NCBI RefSeq assembly: GCF_000307855.1
Contig: NZ_AJLR01000125.1
Span: forward strand, 22,136-86,135
DNA: 64,000 nt
Direction of reading: 5' to 3'
Source: Schinkia azotoformans LMG 9581
GTDB taxonomy: Bacteria > Bacillota > Bacilli > Bacillales > Bacillaceae_J
Position 1 is the stretch's first letter, and the number at the start of each line of letters is the position of its first letter. The notes under the pieces were generated by a model, which saw only the letters and a list, made by a program, of their open reading frames with translations, did not search any database and was not told where the DNA came from. A program made the position numbers and the translations under genes. This document shows, piece after piece, positions 17,224 to 27,163 of the stretch.

Positions 17224-17493
17224 ATGAACTCTCATTTTGTGATCGGTGTCGCTGAACAAGGGATTATGACGGTGTTAGCAGTGTCTTTACCATTGTTATT
17301 ATTAGCACTAGGGGTTGGACTTGTTGTCAGTATTTTCCAAGCGACAACGCAAATTCAGGAACAGACACTAGCCTTTATTCCGAAAATCATTGCGGTTTTG
17401 GCTGGTCTTGTCTTTTTCGGACCTTGGATGCTTTCAAGAATTGTAGACTATTCGTTTCAAATATTTAATAATCTTTATAAGTTTGTAGGGTAA
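17224..17493 (+). CDS. fliQ: Flagellar type III export gate protein FliQ
   Basis: Small channel subunit that surrounds FliP/FliR. The 89-residue product is two transmembrane hairpin helices linked by the conserved QATTQIQEQTLAFIPKIIAV segment, with LVFFGPWMLSRI near the end. It starts at ATG behind AGGGTGAT and is followed three bases later by fliR. Confidence 0.96.
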   Translation: MNSHFVIGVAEQGIMTVLAVSLPLLLLALGVGLVVSIFQATTQIQEQTLAFIPKIIAVLAGLVFFGPWMLSRIVDYSFQIFNNLYKFVG

Positions 17494-17496
17494 GAA

Positions 17497-18273
17497 ATGA
17501 TAGATTTAATAAATGCTTTTCCGGTATTTTTATTAGTATTTATTCGGGTTACATCCTTTTTTGTAACGGTTCCTCTCTTTTCTTATCGGAACATACCAAC
17601 AACTTATAAAGTAGGTTTAGGATTTTTTTTATCCTATATCATGTTTTTATCGATGGAACATCCAAGTTTAGCTATTGATGAAGCGTACTTTATGCTCGTC
17701 CTAAAAGAGATGCTAGTAGGTTTATTTATAGGACTAATCGCTTTTATGGTTTTGTCAGCCATCCAAATTGCCGGTGGATTTATAGATTATCAGATGGGAT
17801 TCGCCATCGCTAATGTTATTGACCCGCAAACTGGAGCGCAAAGCCCGATCTTAGGTCAATATTTATATACATTTGCACTTTTACTATTGTTAATAGTGGA
17901 TGGTCATCATTTAATCCTTGATGGTATTTATTACAGCTATAAAATAGTCCCGCTAGAGCAGGTATGGCTTCCGCTTGGCAGCGAAAGGCTCGTGGAATTT
18001 ATCGCAACTACATTTAATTCGATGTTTATCATTGCCTTTCAAATGGCGATCCCGCTTGTTGGCTGTTTGTTCTTAGTAGATATAGCGTTAGGGATCACGG
18101 CGCGAACAGTTCCACAACTGAATATTTTTGTAGTAGGTTTACCATTGAAAATATTAGTTGGTTTTATTTTACTCGTAGTTGTGATGCCGGTCTTCTTAAT
18201 TCTCTTTCAAAAATTATTTGAGTCCATGCTGTTCACGATGCGGGGATTGATGCAAATCTTTGGGGGCGTATGA
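17497..18273 (+). CDS. fliR: Flagellar type III export gate protein FliR
   Basis: Single-copy subunit of the export channel. The 258-residue product has about six hydrophobic segments and typical FliR features: FIRVTSFFVTVPLFSYRNIP, the GFAIANVIDPQTGAQSPILG loop and a VPQLNIFVVGLPLKILVGF segment. The ATG is three bases after fliQ with a GTAGGG overlap for ribosome binding. flhB starts just after its stop codon. Confidence 0.96.
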   Translation: MIDLINAFPVFLLVFIRVTSFFVTVPLFSYRNIPTTYKVGLGFFLSYIMFLSMEHPSLAIDEAYFMLVLKEMLVGLFIGLIAFMVLSAIQIAGGFIDYQMGFAIANVIDPQTGAQSPILGQYLYTFALLLLLIVDGHHLILDGIYYSYKIVPLEQVWLPLGSERLVEFIATTFNSMFIIAFQMAIPLVGCLFLVDIALGITARTVPQLNIFVVGLPLKILVGFILLVVVMPVFLILFQKLFESMLFTMRGLMQIFGGV

Positions 18274-18274
18274 A

Positions 18275-19366
18275 ATGCCGATTCATGGTTATGTTCAACT
18301 GGACCTACAGTTTTTTGCGGGTGAAAAAACAGAAAAAGCAACACCGAAAAAACGCCAAGATGCTAGGAAGAAAGGCCAAGTAGCGAAAAGTCAGGATGTC
18401 AGCGCAGCGCTAATGCTATTTTTTGTCTTTCTTTTGTTCTTATTTTTTGGCGGTTCTTTAAAAGAGCAAATGTTAACATTGGTCACGGTGTCTTTAAATG
18501 AGTATATGCTTTGGGACATTACAGAAGCGAATATTCATAAATTGTTCATTGATTTTACGCTTCGGGCTTTATATTTTGTAGCCCCGATTATGCTAACGGT
18601 GGCGATTATCGCTGTTGCTTCTAATTTCATGCAATTTGGCTTTTTATTTTCAACAGAAGCGATTCAGTTTAAATTGGAAAAAATAAACCCGATAACTGGG
18701 GCAAAGCGAATATTTTCAATTCGCGCGATCGTTGAACTATTTAAATCGATTCTCAAAATTTCAATCGTTGGAACAGGAGCTTTTACTGTTCTTTGGTTGA
18801 ATTTTGATGATGTATTGATTCTATCGCAAAAAAGTGTAGGTGCATCCTTAGCGTTTATCGGTAAGGTTACGACACAAATGGGCTTAGTTGTATCCATTTT
18901 ATTAATTGTTTTATCAGTATTTGATTATGCTTATCAAAAATTTGAACATGAAAAAAACCTTCGCATGTCAAAACAGGATATTAAAGATGAATACAAGAAC
19001 ATGGAAGGGGACCCGAAGATTAAATCGAAAATTAAAGAAAAACAAAGGCAAATGGCGATGCAGCGCATGATGCAGGAGATTCCAAATGCAGACGTTGTAA
19101 TCACAAATCCTACCCATTATGCTGTTGTTTTAAAATATGATGAAAGTAAAGCAGACGCCCCGATTGTGGTCGCAAAAGGGGTTGATTATATCGCCTTAAA
19201 AATTAAACAGATTGCCAAAAATCATGATGTTGTTACAATTGAAAACCGGCCATTAGCTAGGGCGTTGTATGCGCAAGCTGAAATCGGAGACGCGATACCT
19301 GAACAGTTTTTTAAAGCGGTAGCCGAAATACTGGCTTATGTATACAGACTGAAAAGAAAAGTTTGA
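18275..19366 (+). CDS. flhB: Flagellar export substrate-specificity protein FlhB
   Basis: Export gate protein whose self-cleavage, prompted by FliK, switches substrates from hook to filament type. The 363-residue product has the Gram-positive LDLQFFAGEKTEKATPKKR start, four transmembrane segments, and a cytoplasmic domain with the intact autocleavage site NPTH (about residues 277-280) in DVVITNPTHYAVVLKYD. ATG 18275 lies behind GGGGGCG; a TTG at 18260 inside fliR is rejected. Confidence 0.97.
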   Translation: MPIHGYVQLDLQFFAGEKTEKATPKKRQDARKKGQVAKSQDVSAALMLFFVFLLFLFFGGSLKEQMLTLVTVSLNEYMLWDITEANIHKLFIDFTLRALYFVAPIMLTVAIIAVASNFMQFGFLFSTEAIQFKLEKINPITGAKRIFSIRAIVELFKSILKISIVGTGAFTVLWLNFDDVLILSQKSVGASLAFIGKVTTQMGLVVSILLIVLSVFDYAYQKFEHEKNLRMSKQDIKDEYKNMEGDPKIKSKIKEKQRQMAMQRMMQEIPNADVVITNPTHYAVVLKYDESKADAPIVVAKGVDYIALKIKQIAKNHDVVTIENRPLARALYAQAEIGDAIPEQFFKAVAEILAYVYRLKRKV

Positions 19367-19400
19367 CTTTATATGACTTTTCTAGATCGGAGAGAATTAT

Positions 19401-21443
19401 ATGTCAGCAAGAGATCTTCCCGTTCTTTTGGGAGTAATTTTAATCATTGCAATGCTTATCATCCCATTGCCTGGGTGGTTATTAAGCATACTCATCATCA
19501 TGAATATAACGCTTGCTTTGATTGTAATCCTAGTATCGATGAACATGAGGGAAGCTCTCCAATTTTCGATCTTTCCTTCATTACTATTATTATTAACTTT
19601 GTTTCGATTGGGGTTGAACGTTTCCACTACTAGATCCATCTTAAGTAAGGGTGAAGCCGGAGGAGTAGTTGAAACGTTTGGTCATTTCGTTATCGGTGGA
19701 AATGCGCTTGTCGGTTTTGTTGTCTTTTTAATCTTAATTATTATTCAATTCATCGTTATTACAAAAGGTGCAGAACGTGTTTCCGAGGTAGCAGCACGTT
19801 TTACGTTAGATGCGATGCCAGGGAAGCAAATGAGTATTGATGCTGATTTAAATGCCGGCATGATTTCTGAATTGGAAGCCCGTGAACGACGTGAAAAAAT
19901 TCAACGGGAAGCAGATTTTTACGGGGCGATGGATGGTGCCAGTAAATTTGTTAAAGGTGATGCGATCGCCGGGATTATTATTACGATTATCAATATTATC
20001 TTTGGAATTATTATCGGTATGGTGCAAATGGACCTTGCCTTTGGTGAAGCAACCCATAGATTTACACTATTAACAGTTGGTGACGGACTTGTCAGCCAGA
20101 TACCGGCGCTTATCATTTCAACTGCAACCGGTATTGTTGTAACAAGGGCCGCTTCAGATGGGAACCTTGGCTCAGATGTTGTCGGTCAGTTATTCTTTAC
20201 CTTTCCGAAACTTTTATATATTGCAGGGGGAACAATTGCCGGACTAGGTCTTTTTACCCCGATAAATGATATACTTACATTACCGATTGCCGGACTTCTT
20301 TGCGCAGGCGCTTATTTCTTATCGAAAAATAGCCAGCCTATACATGAATTAGAAACTGCAACTGGTGAAGAGGAAATGGAAGCAGAGGATCTGAAAAGTC
20401 CAGAAAGTGTTGTTAGTTTACTTAATGTCGACCCGATTGAGTTCGAATTTGGCTACGGATTAATCCCGCTTGCCGATACGAATCAAGGTGGAGACCTCTT
20501 AGACCGAATTGTTATGATTAGACGTCAGTTGGCGATTGAGTTGGGTGTTATTGTCCCTGTTGTTCGGATTCGTGACAATATCCAACTGCAGCCAAATGAA
20601 TATCGAGTTAAAATTAAAGGGAATGAGTTGGCACGAGGGGAGTTATTACTTGACCATTATATGGCGATGAGCCCTGGAATTGATGATGAAAGTATTGAAG
20701 GCATTGATACGGTGGAACCTGCCTTTGGCATGCCTGCTAAATGGATTGCTGAGGATATGAAGGAAACAGCTGAGTTATCAGGGTATACTGTCGTTGATCC
20801 GCCATCAGTTGTCTCCACCCATCTTACTGAGATCATCAAAAATAATGCAAATGTTCTCCTAGGAAGACAAGAAACGAAACAATTGATTGATCATTTGAAG
20901 GAGTCCTACCCGATCCTAGTGGATGAAGTAACTCCTGATCCGTTATCAATCGGAGATGTTCAACGAGTGTTAGCTAAGCTCCTAAAAGAGCGTGTATCAA
21001 TTCGAAATCTTCCAGTTATTTTCGAGGCATTAGCTGATTATGGCAGACTGACAAGCGATTCTGATTTATTGGCAGAATATGTTAGACAAGCTTTATCACG
21101 CCAAATTACTCGACAATATTTGGTTGATGGTGAGTCTCTTAAAGTCGTAACTTTATCTGGTAAAGTCGAGAAAACTATTGCAGAAGGAATTCAACAGACG
21201 GAACATGGTAATTATTTGTCATTGGATCCTAATGTTACACAAGCGATTATTGAAAATATTGCGTCCGAAATGGAGCGAGTATCCATGTTTGAACAATCAT
21301 CCGTTATATTATGCTCACCTGCCGTAAGGATGTATGTTAAACAATTAATTGAACCATATTTTCCGGTTATACCTGTTTTATCATATAACGAGTTAGAATC
21401 TACTGTAGAAGTTCAAAGTATAGGGGTGGTGAATATTGAATGA
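19401..21443 (+). CDS. flhA: Flagellar export gate protein FlhA
   Basis: Large subunit of the export gate that couples proton flow to secretion and docks chaperone-substrate pairs. The 680-residue product has about eight transmembrane helices in the first half, the FHIPEP-family loop FVVITKGAERVSEVAARFTL with MPGKQMSIDADLNAGM, and a cytoplasmic C-terminal half (from about residue 350) with LLDRIVMIRRQLAIELGVIV. The start is ATG behind GGAGAG; flhF begins within its stop (ATGA). Confidence 0.98.
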   Translation: MSARDLPVLLGVILIIAMLIIPLPGWLLSILIIMNITLALIVILVSMNMREALQFSIFPSLLLLLTLFRLGLNVSTTRSILSKGEAGGVVETFGHFVIGGNALVGFVVFLILIIIQFIVITKGAERVSEVAARFTLDAMPGKQMSIDADLNAGMISELEARERREKIQREADFYGAMDGASKFVKGDAIAGIIITIINIIFGIIIGMVQMDLAFGEATHRFTLLTVGDGLVSQIPALIISTATGIVVTRAASDGNLGSDVVGQLFFTFPKLLYIAGGTIAGLGLFTPINDILTLPIAGLLCAGAYFLSKNSQPIHELETATGEEEMEAEDLKSPESVVSLLNVDPIEFEFGYGLIPLADTNQGGDLLDRIVMIRRQLAIELGVIVPVVRIRDNIQLQPNEYRVKIKGNELARGELLLDHYMAMSPGIDDESIEGIDTVEPAFGMPAKWIAEDMKETAELSGYTVVDPPSVVSTHLTEIIKNNANVLLGRQETKQLIDHLKESYPILVDEVTPDPLSIGDVQRVLAKLLKERVSIRNLPVIFEALADYGRLTSDSDLLAEYVRQALSRQITRQYLVDGESLKVVTLSGKVEKTIAEGIQQTEHGNYLSLDPNVTQAIIENIASEMERVSMFEQSSVILCSPAVRMYVKQLIEPYFPVIPVLSYNELESTVEVQSIGVVNIE

Positions 21444-22603
21444 AGGTAAAAAAGTTTATTGCACCTAATATGCCGGAAGCGATGAAAATGATTCGTAATG
21501 AATTAGGAAAAGATGCGGTCATTTTAAATTCTAAGGTTGTGCAAAAGGGTGGGATTTTCGGTTTTTTTACTAAAAAAAATATTGAGGTGATCGCCGCTGT
21601 AGATCCTCAGCCAATACCGAAAAAGCAACCAATGCAAAAAGAAAAAATAGAACCTAAGATAGAGTTTCAACCGGCTCCGATCATTAAATCAGTTGAAGTT
21701 CCAAAAACGGATGCTGAATTGTTAAAAGAAATTAAAGATTTAAAAGAAATGCTGAAAGGATTATCGGTGCATAATGGTCGGGATAGCTTTGAGCACTATC
21801 CCGGTCCATTAAAGGATATGAATCAGTTTTTAAGCAACCAGGAAGTTGACCTGCAGCTGCGAAAAGAAATCATGGGCTTTTTGCTTGAAAAATGGTATGT
21901 GAATAAAGGTGAAGCAAATTTCGAACAAATTACCACTTGGGGTAAAGAGTATCTTGTAAACAGCATGTCACCTTTATCATTTGGAGCCATTAATTTCTCA
22001 AAGAAATATATTAACGTTGTTGGTCCAACCGGGGTAGGGAAAACGACAACTTTAGCTAAGATTGCTGCTCAGGCTGTGCTGAAATATGGAAAGAAGGTTG
22101 CTTTCATAACAACTGATACGTACCGAATTGCAGCGATCGACCAGCTTAAAACATATGCAAAAATATTAAATGTTCCATTAGAGGTTACATATACAATTGA
22201 TGATTTTGTAAAAGCAAAAGAAAGATTCTCCCACTTTGATCTCATTTTAATTGATACTGCTGGAAGAAACTTTAGAAATAAACAATATGTCGAAGATTTG
22301 AAATCTGTAATTAGCTTTGATGAAAACCTTGAGACCATTCTAGTACTTGCTTTAACATCTAAATATTCAGATATGCTGGATATCTTTGAACAATTCTCAT
22401 CCATTAAAATTGATAAGCTGATTTTTACCAAGGTTGATGAGACATCTAAATATGGGACAATATTAAACCTTATTTTTAAATACAAAATAGGGGTTGCTTA
22501 CTTAACTAATGGACAAAATGTTCCCGATGATATTTTTGAAGCATCACCAGAATCAATAGCAAATACTGTTTTTGGGGTAAATAGACATGAAAGATCAAGC
22601 TGA
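21440..22603 (+). CDS. flhF: Flagellar SRP-like GTPase FlhF
   Basis: SRP-family GTPase that helps set flagellar position and number. The 387-residue product has the MKVKKFIAPNMPEAMKMIR B-domain start, a variable proline-rich linker, and an NG domain with GPTGVGKTTTLAK near residue 195, TTDTYRIAAIDQL, DTAGRNFRNKQY and TKVDETSKYGT. Its 4-bp overlap with flhA and 17-bp overlap with flhG suggest coupled translation of this numerical-control pair. Confidence 0.97.
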   Translation: MKVKKFIAPNMPEAMKMIRNELGKDAVILNSKVVQKGGIFGFFTKKNIEVIAAVDPQPIPKKQPMQKEKIEPKIEFQPAPIIKSVEVPKTDAELLKEIKDLKEMLKGLSVHNGRDSFEHYPGPLKDMNQFLSNQEVDLQLRKEIMGFLLEKWYVNKGEANFEQITTWGKEYLVNSMSPLSFGAINFSKKYINVVGPTGVGKTTTLAKIAAQAVLKYGKKVAFITTDTYRIAAIDQLKTYAKILNVPLEVTYTIDDFVKAKERFSHFDLILIDTAGRNFRNKQYVEDLKSVISFDENLETILVLALTSKYSDMLDIFEQFSSIKIDKLIFTKVDETSKYGTILNLIFKYKIGVAYLTNGQNVPDDIFEASPESIANTVFGVNRHERSS

Positions 22604-23450
22604 AAAATTAAGAGCGAAAATTGAACTTTTGCAAAATAAGGCAAAGACAAAAACCATTGCTGTCGTTAGCGGTAAAGGTGGGGTAGGAAAATCAAACTTT
22701 TCGTTAAATTTTGCTCTAGGTTTGTCCAGTGCCGGGTCTTCAGTGTTATTATTTGATATGGATATAGGTATGGGAAATATCGATATTCTAATGGGCGTCA
22801 CTCCAAATTATACGATTGTTGATATGTTTGAAAGTGATTTAAAGCTAACGGATATTATTGAAAAAGGCACTAATAATCTTTCCTATATTGCTGCTGGTAC
22901 AGGTCTTTCGAAGATTTTTAAGCTTGACAACAATAAGTTTGAATTATTTATTACTCAATTAGAGGAGATTATCGAGGATTTTGAATATATCATTTTTGAC
23001 ATGGGTGCCGGCATTACTGAGGAAAGCATGCAGTTTATTTTATCCGTAAATGAGCTTTTTGTTATTGCAACTCCAGAACCTACTTCAATTACAGATGCGT
23101 ATGCAGTCATGAAGTATATTCATTTAAAAGAATTAGATATGCCCTTTTATTTAATCGTTAACAGGACTTATTCCGAAAAACAGGCATTATCGACATCAAA
23201 TCGTCTGAGTAATGCAGTGAAGCAGTTTTTAAACAAGGATGTTGTAACGTTAGGAGATTTGCCTGATGATCGGGTTGTTTTGAAGGCTGTGAGCCACCAA
23301 ATGCCATTTTTACTATATGCCCCCAATTCAGATGTGAGTCGTTCGATGTTAAAGATTGTGGAGCGGTATACGAATCAAAATTTTGATCAAATGAAGTCAA
23401 CATCCTCCTATAGTTTTATTTCTAAACTACGACGATACTTTATTAAATAA
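22587..23450 (+). CDS. flhG: MinD-like ATPase FlhG (YlxH)
   Basis: MinD/ParA-type ATPase that stimulates FlhF GTPase and controls flagellar number and C-ring assembly. The 287-residue product begins with a polar helix carrying the conserved FlhF-activating type of segment (QAEKLRAKIELLQNK), then the deviant Walker A GKGGVGKS at residues 29-36, FDMDIGMGNIDILMGV, and a Walker B-type FDMGAG. The C-terminus is basic and amphipathic (FISKLRRYFIK), fitting membrane binding. Confidence 0.95.
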   Translation: MKDQAEKLRAKIELLQNKAKTKTIAVVSGKGGVGKSNFSLNFALGLSSAGSSVLLFDMDIGMGNIDILMGVTPNYTIVDMFESDLKLTDIIEKGTNNLSYIAAGTGLSKIFKLDNNKFELFITQLEEIIEDFEYIIFDMGAGITEESMQFILSVNELFVIATPEPTSITDAYAVMKYIHLKELDMPFYLIVNRTYSEKQALSTSNRLSNAVKQFLNKDVVTLGDLPDDRVVLKAVSHQMPFLLYAPNSDVSRSMLKIVERYTNQNFDQMKSTSSYSFISKLRRYFIK

Positions 23451-23498
23451 AAATCAAATGAGCGTGTTGAATTTGATTTCTAAAGGGAGGGTAGGTTT

Positions 23499-24581
23499 GT
23501 GACAAATCAAGTGAAAGTTTTAGTTGTTGATGATTCTGCATTTATGAGAAAGCTAATTACAGACTTTTTAAATGAGGATCCCCGTTTTAATGTTGTTGGA
23601 ACAGCTAGAAATGGAAAAGATGCCATCCAAAAGGTTAAGGAATGGCAGCCTGATGTTGTCACACTTGATGTTGAGATGCCGGAAATGAATGGTCTAGATG
23701 CACTGCAAGCAATTATGAGTGAAAATCCTACAAGAGTTGTTATGCTCTCAACTACGACAAAAGAAGGCGCAGAAAACACATTGCTAGCCATGTTATACGG
23801 AGCTATCGATTTTATCGCAAAGCCTTCAGGAGCGATTTCACTTGATTTGGACAAGGTAAAAGAAGAAATTATTATGAAGGTTTTAATGGCCTCCAAAGTC
23901 AATGTTCAAGGGTTTTCAATGAAAAAGAATAAAGTTACCCCTCTTTTTGAAGATGTCCAGCCGCGGCAGACGAGGACAGTTGAAAAAACGCAAAAAAATA
24001 CCGTTAAAAAACTTGTTTGTATAGGCACCTCCACTGGCGGCCCTAGGGCTCTTCAACAAGTATTGACGAAGCTGCCGAAAACAATAGATGCACCAATCCT
24101 TGTAGTTCAGCATATGCCAGCCGGCTTTACTAAATCTTTAGCGGCACGGCTTAATTCTATAAGTGCAATTAATGTAAAAGAAGCTGAAGACGGTGACATC
24201 TTAGAAAATGGAACAGCCTACATCGCACCTGGAGGTTATCACCTAAAATTAAAAAATAGTGGAGGAAATAATATTACTATTTATTTAGATCAGACGGTCC
24301 CCATTAATGGTCATCGTCCCTCAGTTGATGTTATGTACGAGTCGGTGAGTGAAATTAAAAATTATAGTAAAATTGCAGTGATTATGACTGGAATGGGGGC
24401 GGATGGGGCAAACGGCTTAAAAACACTGAAATCCTCCGGTAACACAATAGCAATTGCGGAATCTGAGGAAACGTCTGTTGTTTTTGGAATGCCAAAATCG
24501 GCAATTGCAACTAATTTGGTCGATGAAGTTGTCAACTTAGATAAAATCGCTTCAACTATAATGAAATATATTGAAAGTTGA
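23499..24581 (+). CDS. cheB: Protein-glutamate methylesterase CheB
   Basis: Response regulator that removes methyl groups from chemoreceptors and deamidates them. The 360-residue product has a receiver domain with phospho-acceptor Asp57 (VVTLDVEMPEMNG) and a C-terminal CheB esterase domain with the catalytic Ser in CIGTSTGGPRALQ, His in VVQHMPAGFT and Asp in IMTGMGADGANGL. GTG start behind AAAGGGAGGG. It follows flhG by 48 bp and leads the chemotaxis gene block. Confidence 0.97.
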   Translation: MTNQVKVLVVDDSAFMRKLITDFLNEDPRFNVVGTARNGKDAIQKVKEWQPDVVTLDVEMPEMNGLDALQAIMSENPTRVVMLSTTTKEGAENTLLAMLYGAIDFIAKPSGAISLDLDKVKEEIIMKVLMASKVNVQGFSMKKNKVTPLFEDVQPRQTRTVEKTQKNTVKKLVCIGTSTGGPRALQQVLTKLPKTIDAPILVVQHMPAGFTKSLAARLNSISAINVKEAEDGDILENGTAYIAPGGYHLKLKNSGGNNITIYLDQTVPINGHRPSVDVMYESVSEIKNYSKIAVIMTGMGADGANGLKTLKSSGNTIAIAESEETSVVFGMPKSAIATNLVDEVVNLDKIASTIMKYIES

Positions 24582-24597
24582 TATGGGGGTGTTCAAT

Positions 24598-26649
24598 ATG
24601 GATACAAATCAATATTTAGAGATGTTTATCGATGAGAGCAAGGAACATTTGCAAGCTATCAATGAGAATTTATTAGCTTTGGAAAATGACCCGAATGATA
24701 TGAATATTGTTAATGAAGTATTTAGGTCTGCCCATACTTTAAAAGGTATGTCAGCAACAATGGGTTATGAAGATTTAGCCAATTTAACACATAAAATGGA
24801 AAATGTGTTGGACGGCATAAGGAACCATAAAATATCCGTTAATTCGGATATATTAGATGTTGTCTTTTCTTCTGTTGATGATCTTGAGGCAATGGTCAAT
24901 GACATTGCTAGCGGTGGAGACGGAAAAAGAGATGTTTCCGAGGTTGTTCAAAAGCTGTTATTAATTGAAAAAGGTGAAGACCCTAAGAGTGGAACTGTAA
25001 AAATAGCTACGGAAGCAAAAAAAGAAGTGGGAAATACCGGAAATGACCGAATGGGTATCCTCGATGAATTCGAAATCACTGTGTTAGAACAATCAAAAGA
25101 GCAGGGATTTGACAGTTATCATATAACCGTAAAGCTAAGAGATGATTGTTTATTGCGTGGTGCTCGCGTTTTTATGGTGTTTGAGATTTTAGAACAAATC
25201 GGAGAAGTAATTAAAGCAAATCCTTCTGTTGAAGATCTTGAAGAAGAGCGCTTTGATTATGAATTTTCAGTAGTGCTCGTAACTAAAGAAAATGCTGAAG
25301 ATATTGAAAAGCGGATCATGAAAGTTTCCGAGATTGAGAATGTAATAGTGAATGTATTTTCAATCGAGGAGTATAAACAGGACCAAAATAGCAAGAATGA
25401 AAATAATTTAATTGTTGAAGAAAATGCTTCTTCTTCTGCTACCCAGGAAACTAACTCCAAAGGGGAAAGTGGAAAAGAGAAAATAAAAGGACAAAATGTC
25501 TCTAATAAGACGATCCGTGTTAATATTGAACGTTTAGACATTTTAATGAATCTATTTGAGGAGCTTGTCATAGATCGGGGCCGTCTTGAACAAATCTCCA
25601 ATGACTTAAATAACGCTGAACTTCACGAAACTGTGGAGAGAATGTCACGAATTTCAGGAGACCTTCAAAATATTATTTTGAACATGCGGATGGTTCCTGT
25701 TGAACAAGTATTTAATCGTTTCCCAAGAATGGTAAGACAATTAGCACGCGACCTAAACAAAAAAATCAATTTGGAAATTATCGGTGCAGAAACAGAATTG
25801 GATCGGACTGTAATTGATGAGATTGGTGACCCACTTGTCCATTTAATTAGAAATGCACTTGACCATGGAATTGAGACGCCTGAAGAACGAATTGCAAAAG
25901 GCAAACCTGAAGAAGGTACAGTAGTTCTTAAAGCGTATCACAGTGGAAATCATGTCTTCATTGAAATTGAGGATGATGGCGCAGGTATTAATCGTGATAA
26001 GGTGTTAAAGAAAGCAATTGAACGTGGGGTTGTAACTGCAGAAGCAGGAGCAAATATGACCGATAAGCAGGTTTATGAGCTTATTTTGGCATCCGGTTTT
26101 TCAACAGCAGATAAGATTTCTGATGTTTCGGGACGTGGTGTTGGACTGGATGTTGTTAAGAGCACGATTGAATCATTAAGTGGTTCCGTTTCGATCGAGT
26201 CCAGATTCGGTCATGGATCGATCTTCTCGATTCAATTACCATTAACATTATCCATTATCTCTGTCATGCTTATTGAAATTCAAGAGGAAAAATATGCAAT
26301 TCCTTTATCCTCTATTATCGAAACGGCTATTATTAAAAAACAAGATATTTTAAATGCGCATAACCAAAAGGTGATCGATTTCAGAGGCAAGGTAGTGCCA
26401 TTAGTATTTCTAAAGGAGATTTTCGAGGTACCAGTTGTAAACGAAGAAGATGGTCTTTATTCCGTAGTCATTGTTCGAAAAGGGGAAAAAATGGCCGGTC
26501 TTGTTGTAGATTCATTCATAGGTCAACAAGAAATCGTCTTAAAGTCATTAGGTAATTATTTAAATTCAGCGTTCGCTATTTCAGGTGCTACGATCCTTGG
26601 GAATGGACAAGTTGCCTTAATTATTGATTGCAATGCTTTGATTAAATAA
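24598..26649 (+). CDS. cheA: Chemotaxis sensor histidine kinase CheA
   Basis: Kinase that couples receptors to CheY and CheB. The 683-residue product has all five domains: P1 with His46 in FRSAHTLKGMSATMG, a CheY-binding P2 near 150-270, a low-complexity Glu/Ser/Asn linker, dimerisation P3 (VNIERLDILMNLFEELVIDR), the ATPase P4 (HLIRNALDHGIETPEER, DDGAGINRDK, DVSGRGVGLDVVK), and a CheW-like P5. ATG 24598 lies behind GGGGGTG; an in-frame ATG at 24583 lacks good spacing. Confidence 0.97.
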   Translation: MDTNQYLEMFIDESKEHLQAINENLLALENDPNDMNIVNEVFRSAHTLKGMSATMGYEDLANLTHKMENVLDGIRNHKISVNSDILDVVFSSVDDLEAMVNDIASGGDGKRDVSEVVQKLLLIEKGEDPKSGTVKIATEAKKEVGNTGNDRMGILDEFEITVLEQSKEQGFDSYHITVKLRDDCLLRGARVFMVFEILEQIGEVIKANPSVEDLEEERFDYEFSVVLVTKENAEDIEKRIMKVSEIENVIVNVFSIEEYKQDQNSKNENNLIVEENASSSATQETNSKGESGKEKIKGQNVSNKTIRVNIERLDILMNLFEELVIDRGRLEQISNDLNNAELHETVERMSRISGDLQNIILNMRMVPVEQVFNRFPRMVRQLARDLNKKINLEIIGAETELDRTVIDEIGDPLVHLIRNALDHGIETPEERIAKGKPEEGTVVLKAYHSGNHVFIEIEDDGAGINRDKVLKKAIERGVVTAEAGANMTDKQVYELILASGFSTADKISDVSGRGVGLDVVKSTIESLSGSVSIESRFGHGSIFSIQLPLTLSIISVMLIEIQEEKYAIPLSSIIETAIIKKQDILNAHNQKVIDFRGKVVPLVFLKEIFEVPVVNEEDGLYSVVIVRKGEKMAGLVVDSFIGQQEIVLKSLGNYLNSAFAISGATILGNGQVALIIDCNALIK

Positions 26650-26688
26650 CAAAAGATGAAGGCACTTGATGATAAGGAGGAATAAATA

Positions 26689-27159
26689 ATGTCCACGGAA
26701 GCTTTAACTGACATAAAAGTAATCGTTTTTCAGCTAAAAGACGAAGAATATGGTATTCCAGTTCAACAGGTCCAATCAATTGAGCGAATGATGCATATTA
26801 CACGTGTGCCCAAAGTGGCTAAATTTGTTAAAGGGGTTATGAACCTGCGAGGGGTTGTGACTCCAATTATCGATTTGCGTAAAAGATTTGGAATTGAAGA
26901 GGTCGCATACACAGAAAGTACACGAATCATCATTGTTGGGGTGGCTGACATGGAGGTTGGCCTAATCGTCGATGCAGCAAACGATGTTATTGATATTCCT
27001 GAAGGAGCAATTGAACCGCCGCCGGAAGTAGTCGGTACTGTTGAAGTAGAATACTTAAATGGTGTTGCTAAACTTGATAAACGGCTTTTAATATTACTAA
27101 ATCTTGAAAAAGTTTTAATTTCTGATGGAATTAAAGAATTAAAGTTAGTAGAGGGCTAA
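26689..27159 (+). CDS. cheW: Chemotaxis adaptor protein CheW
   Basis: Scaffold that links receptors to CheA. The 156-residue SH3-like protein has KVIVFQLKDEEYGIPVQQVQ, ITRVPKVAKFVKGVMNLRG and VVTPIIDLRKRFGIEE, then VGLIVDAANDVIDIPEGAIE, all CheW hallmarks. ATG start behind AAGGAGG. It is followed four bases later by cheC. Confidence 0.97.
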   Translation: MSTEALTDIKVIVFQLKDEEYGIPVQQVQSIERMMHITRVPKVAKFVKGVMNLRGVVTPIIDLRKRFGIEEVAYTESTRIIIVGVADMEVGLIVDAANDVIDIPEGAIEPPPEVVGTVEVEYLNGVAKLDKRLLILLNLEKVLISDGIKELKLVEG

Positions 27160-27163
27160 AACT

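Noticed and set aside
19373..19633. 86-codon + frame at the flhB-flhA junction
   Set aside because: It overlaps flhA in another frame; its sequence is His/Ser-rich and reads as out-of-frame translation of the FlhA membrane segments.
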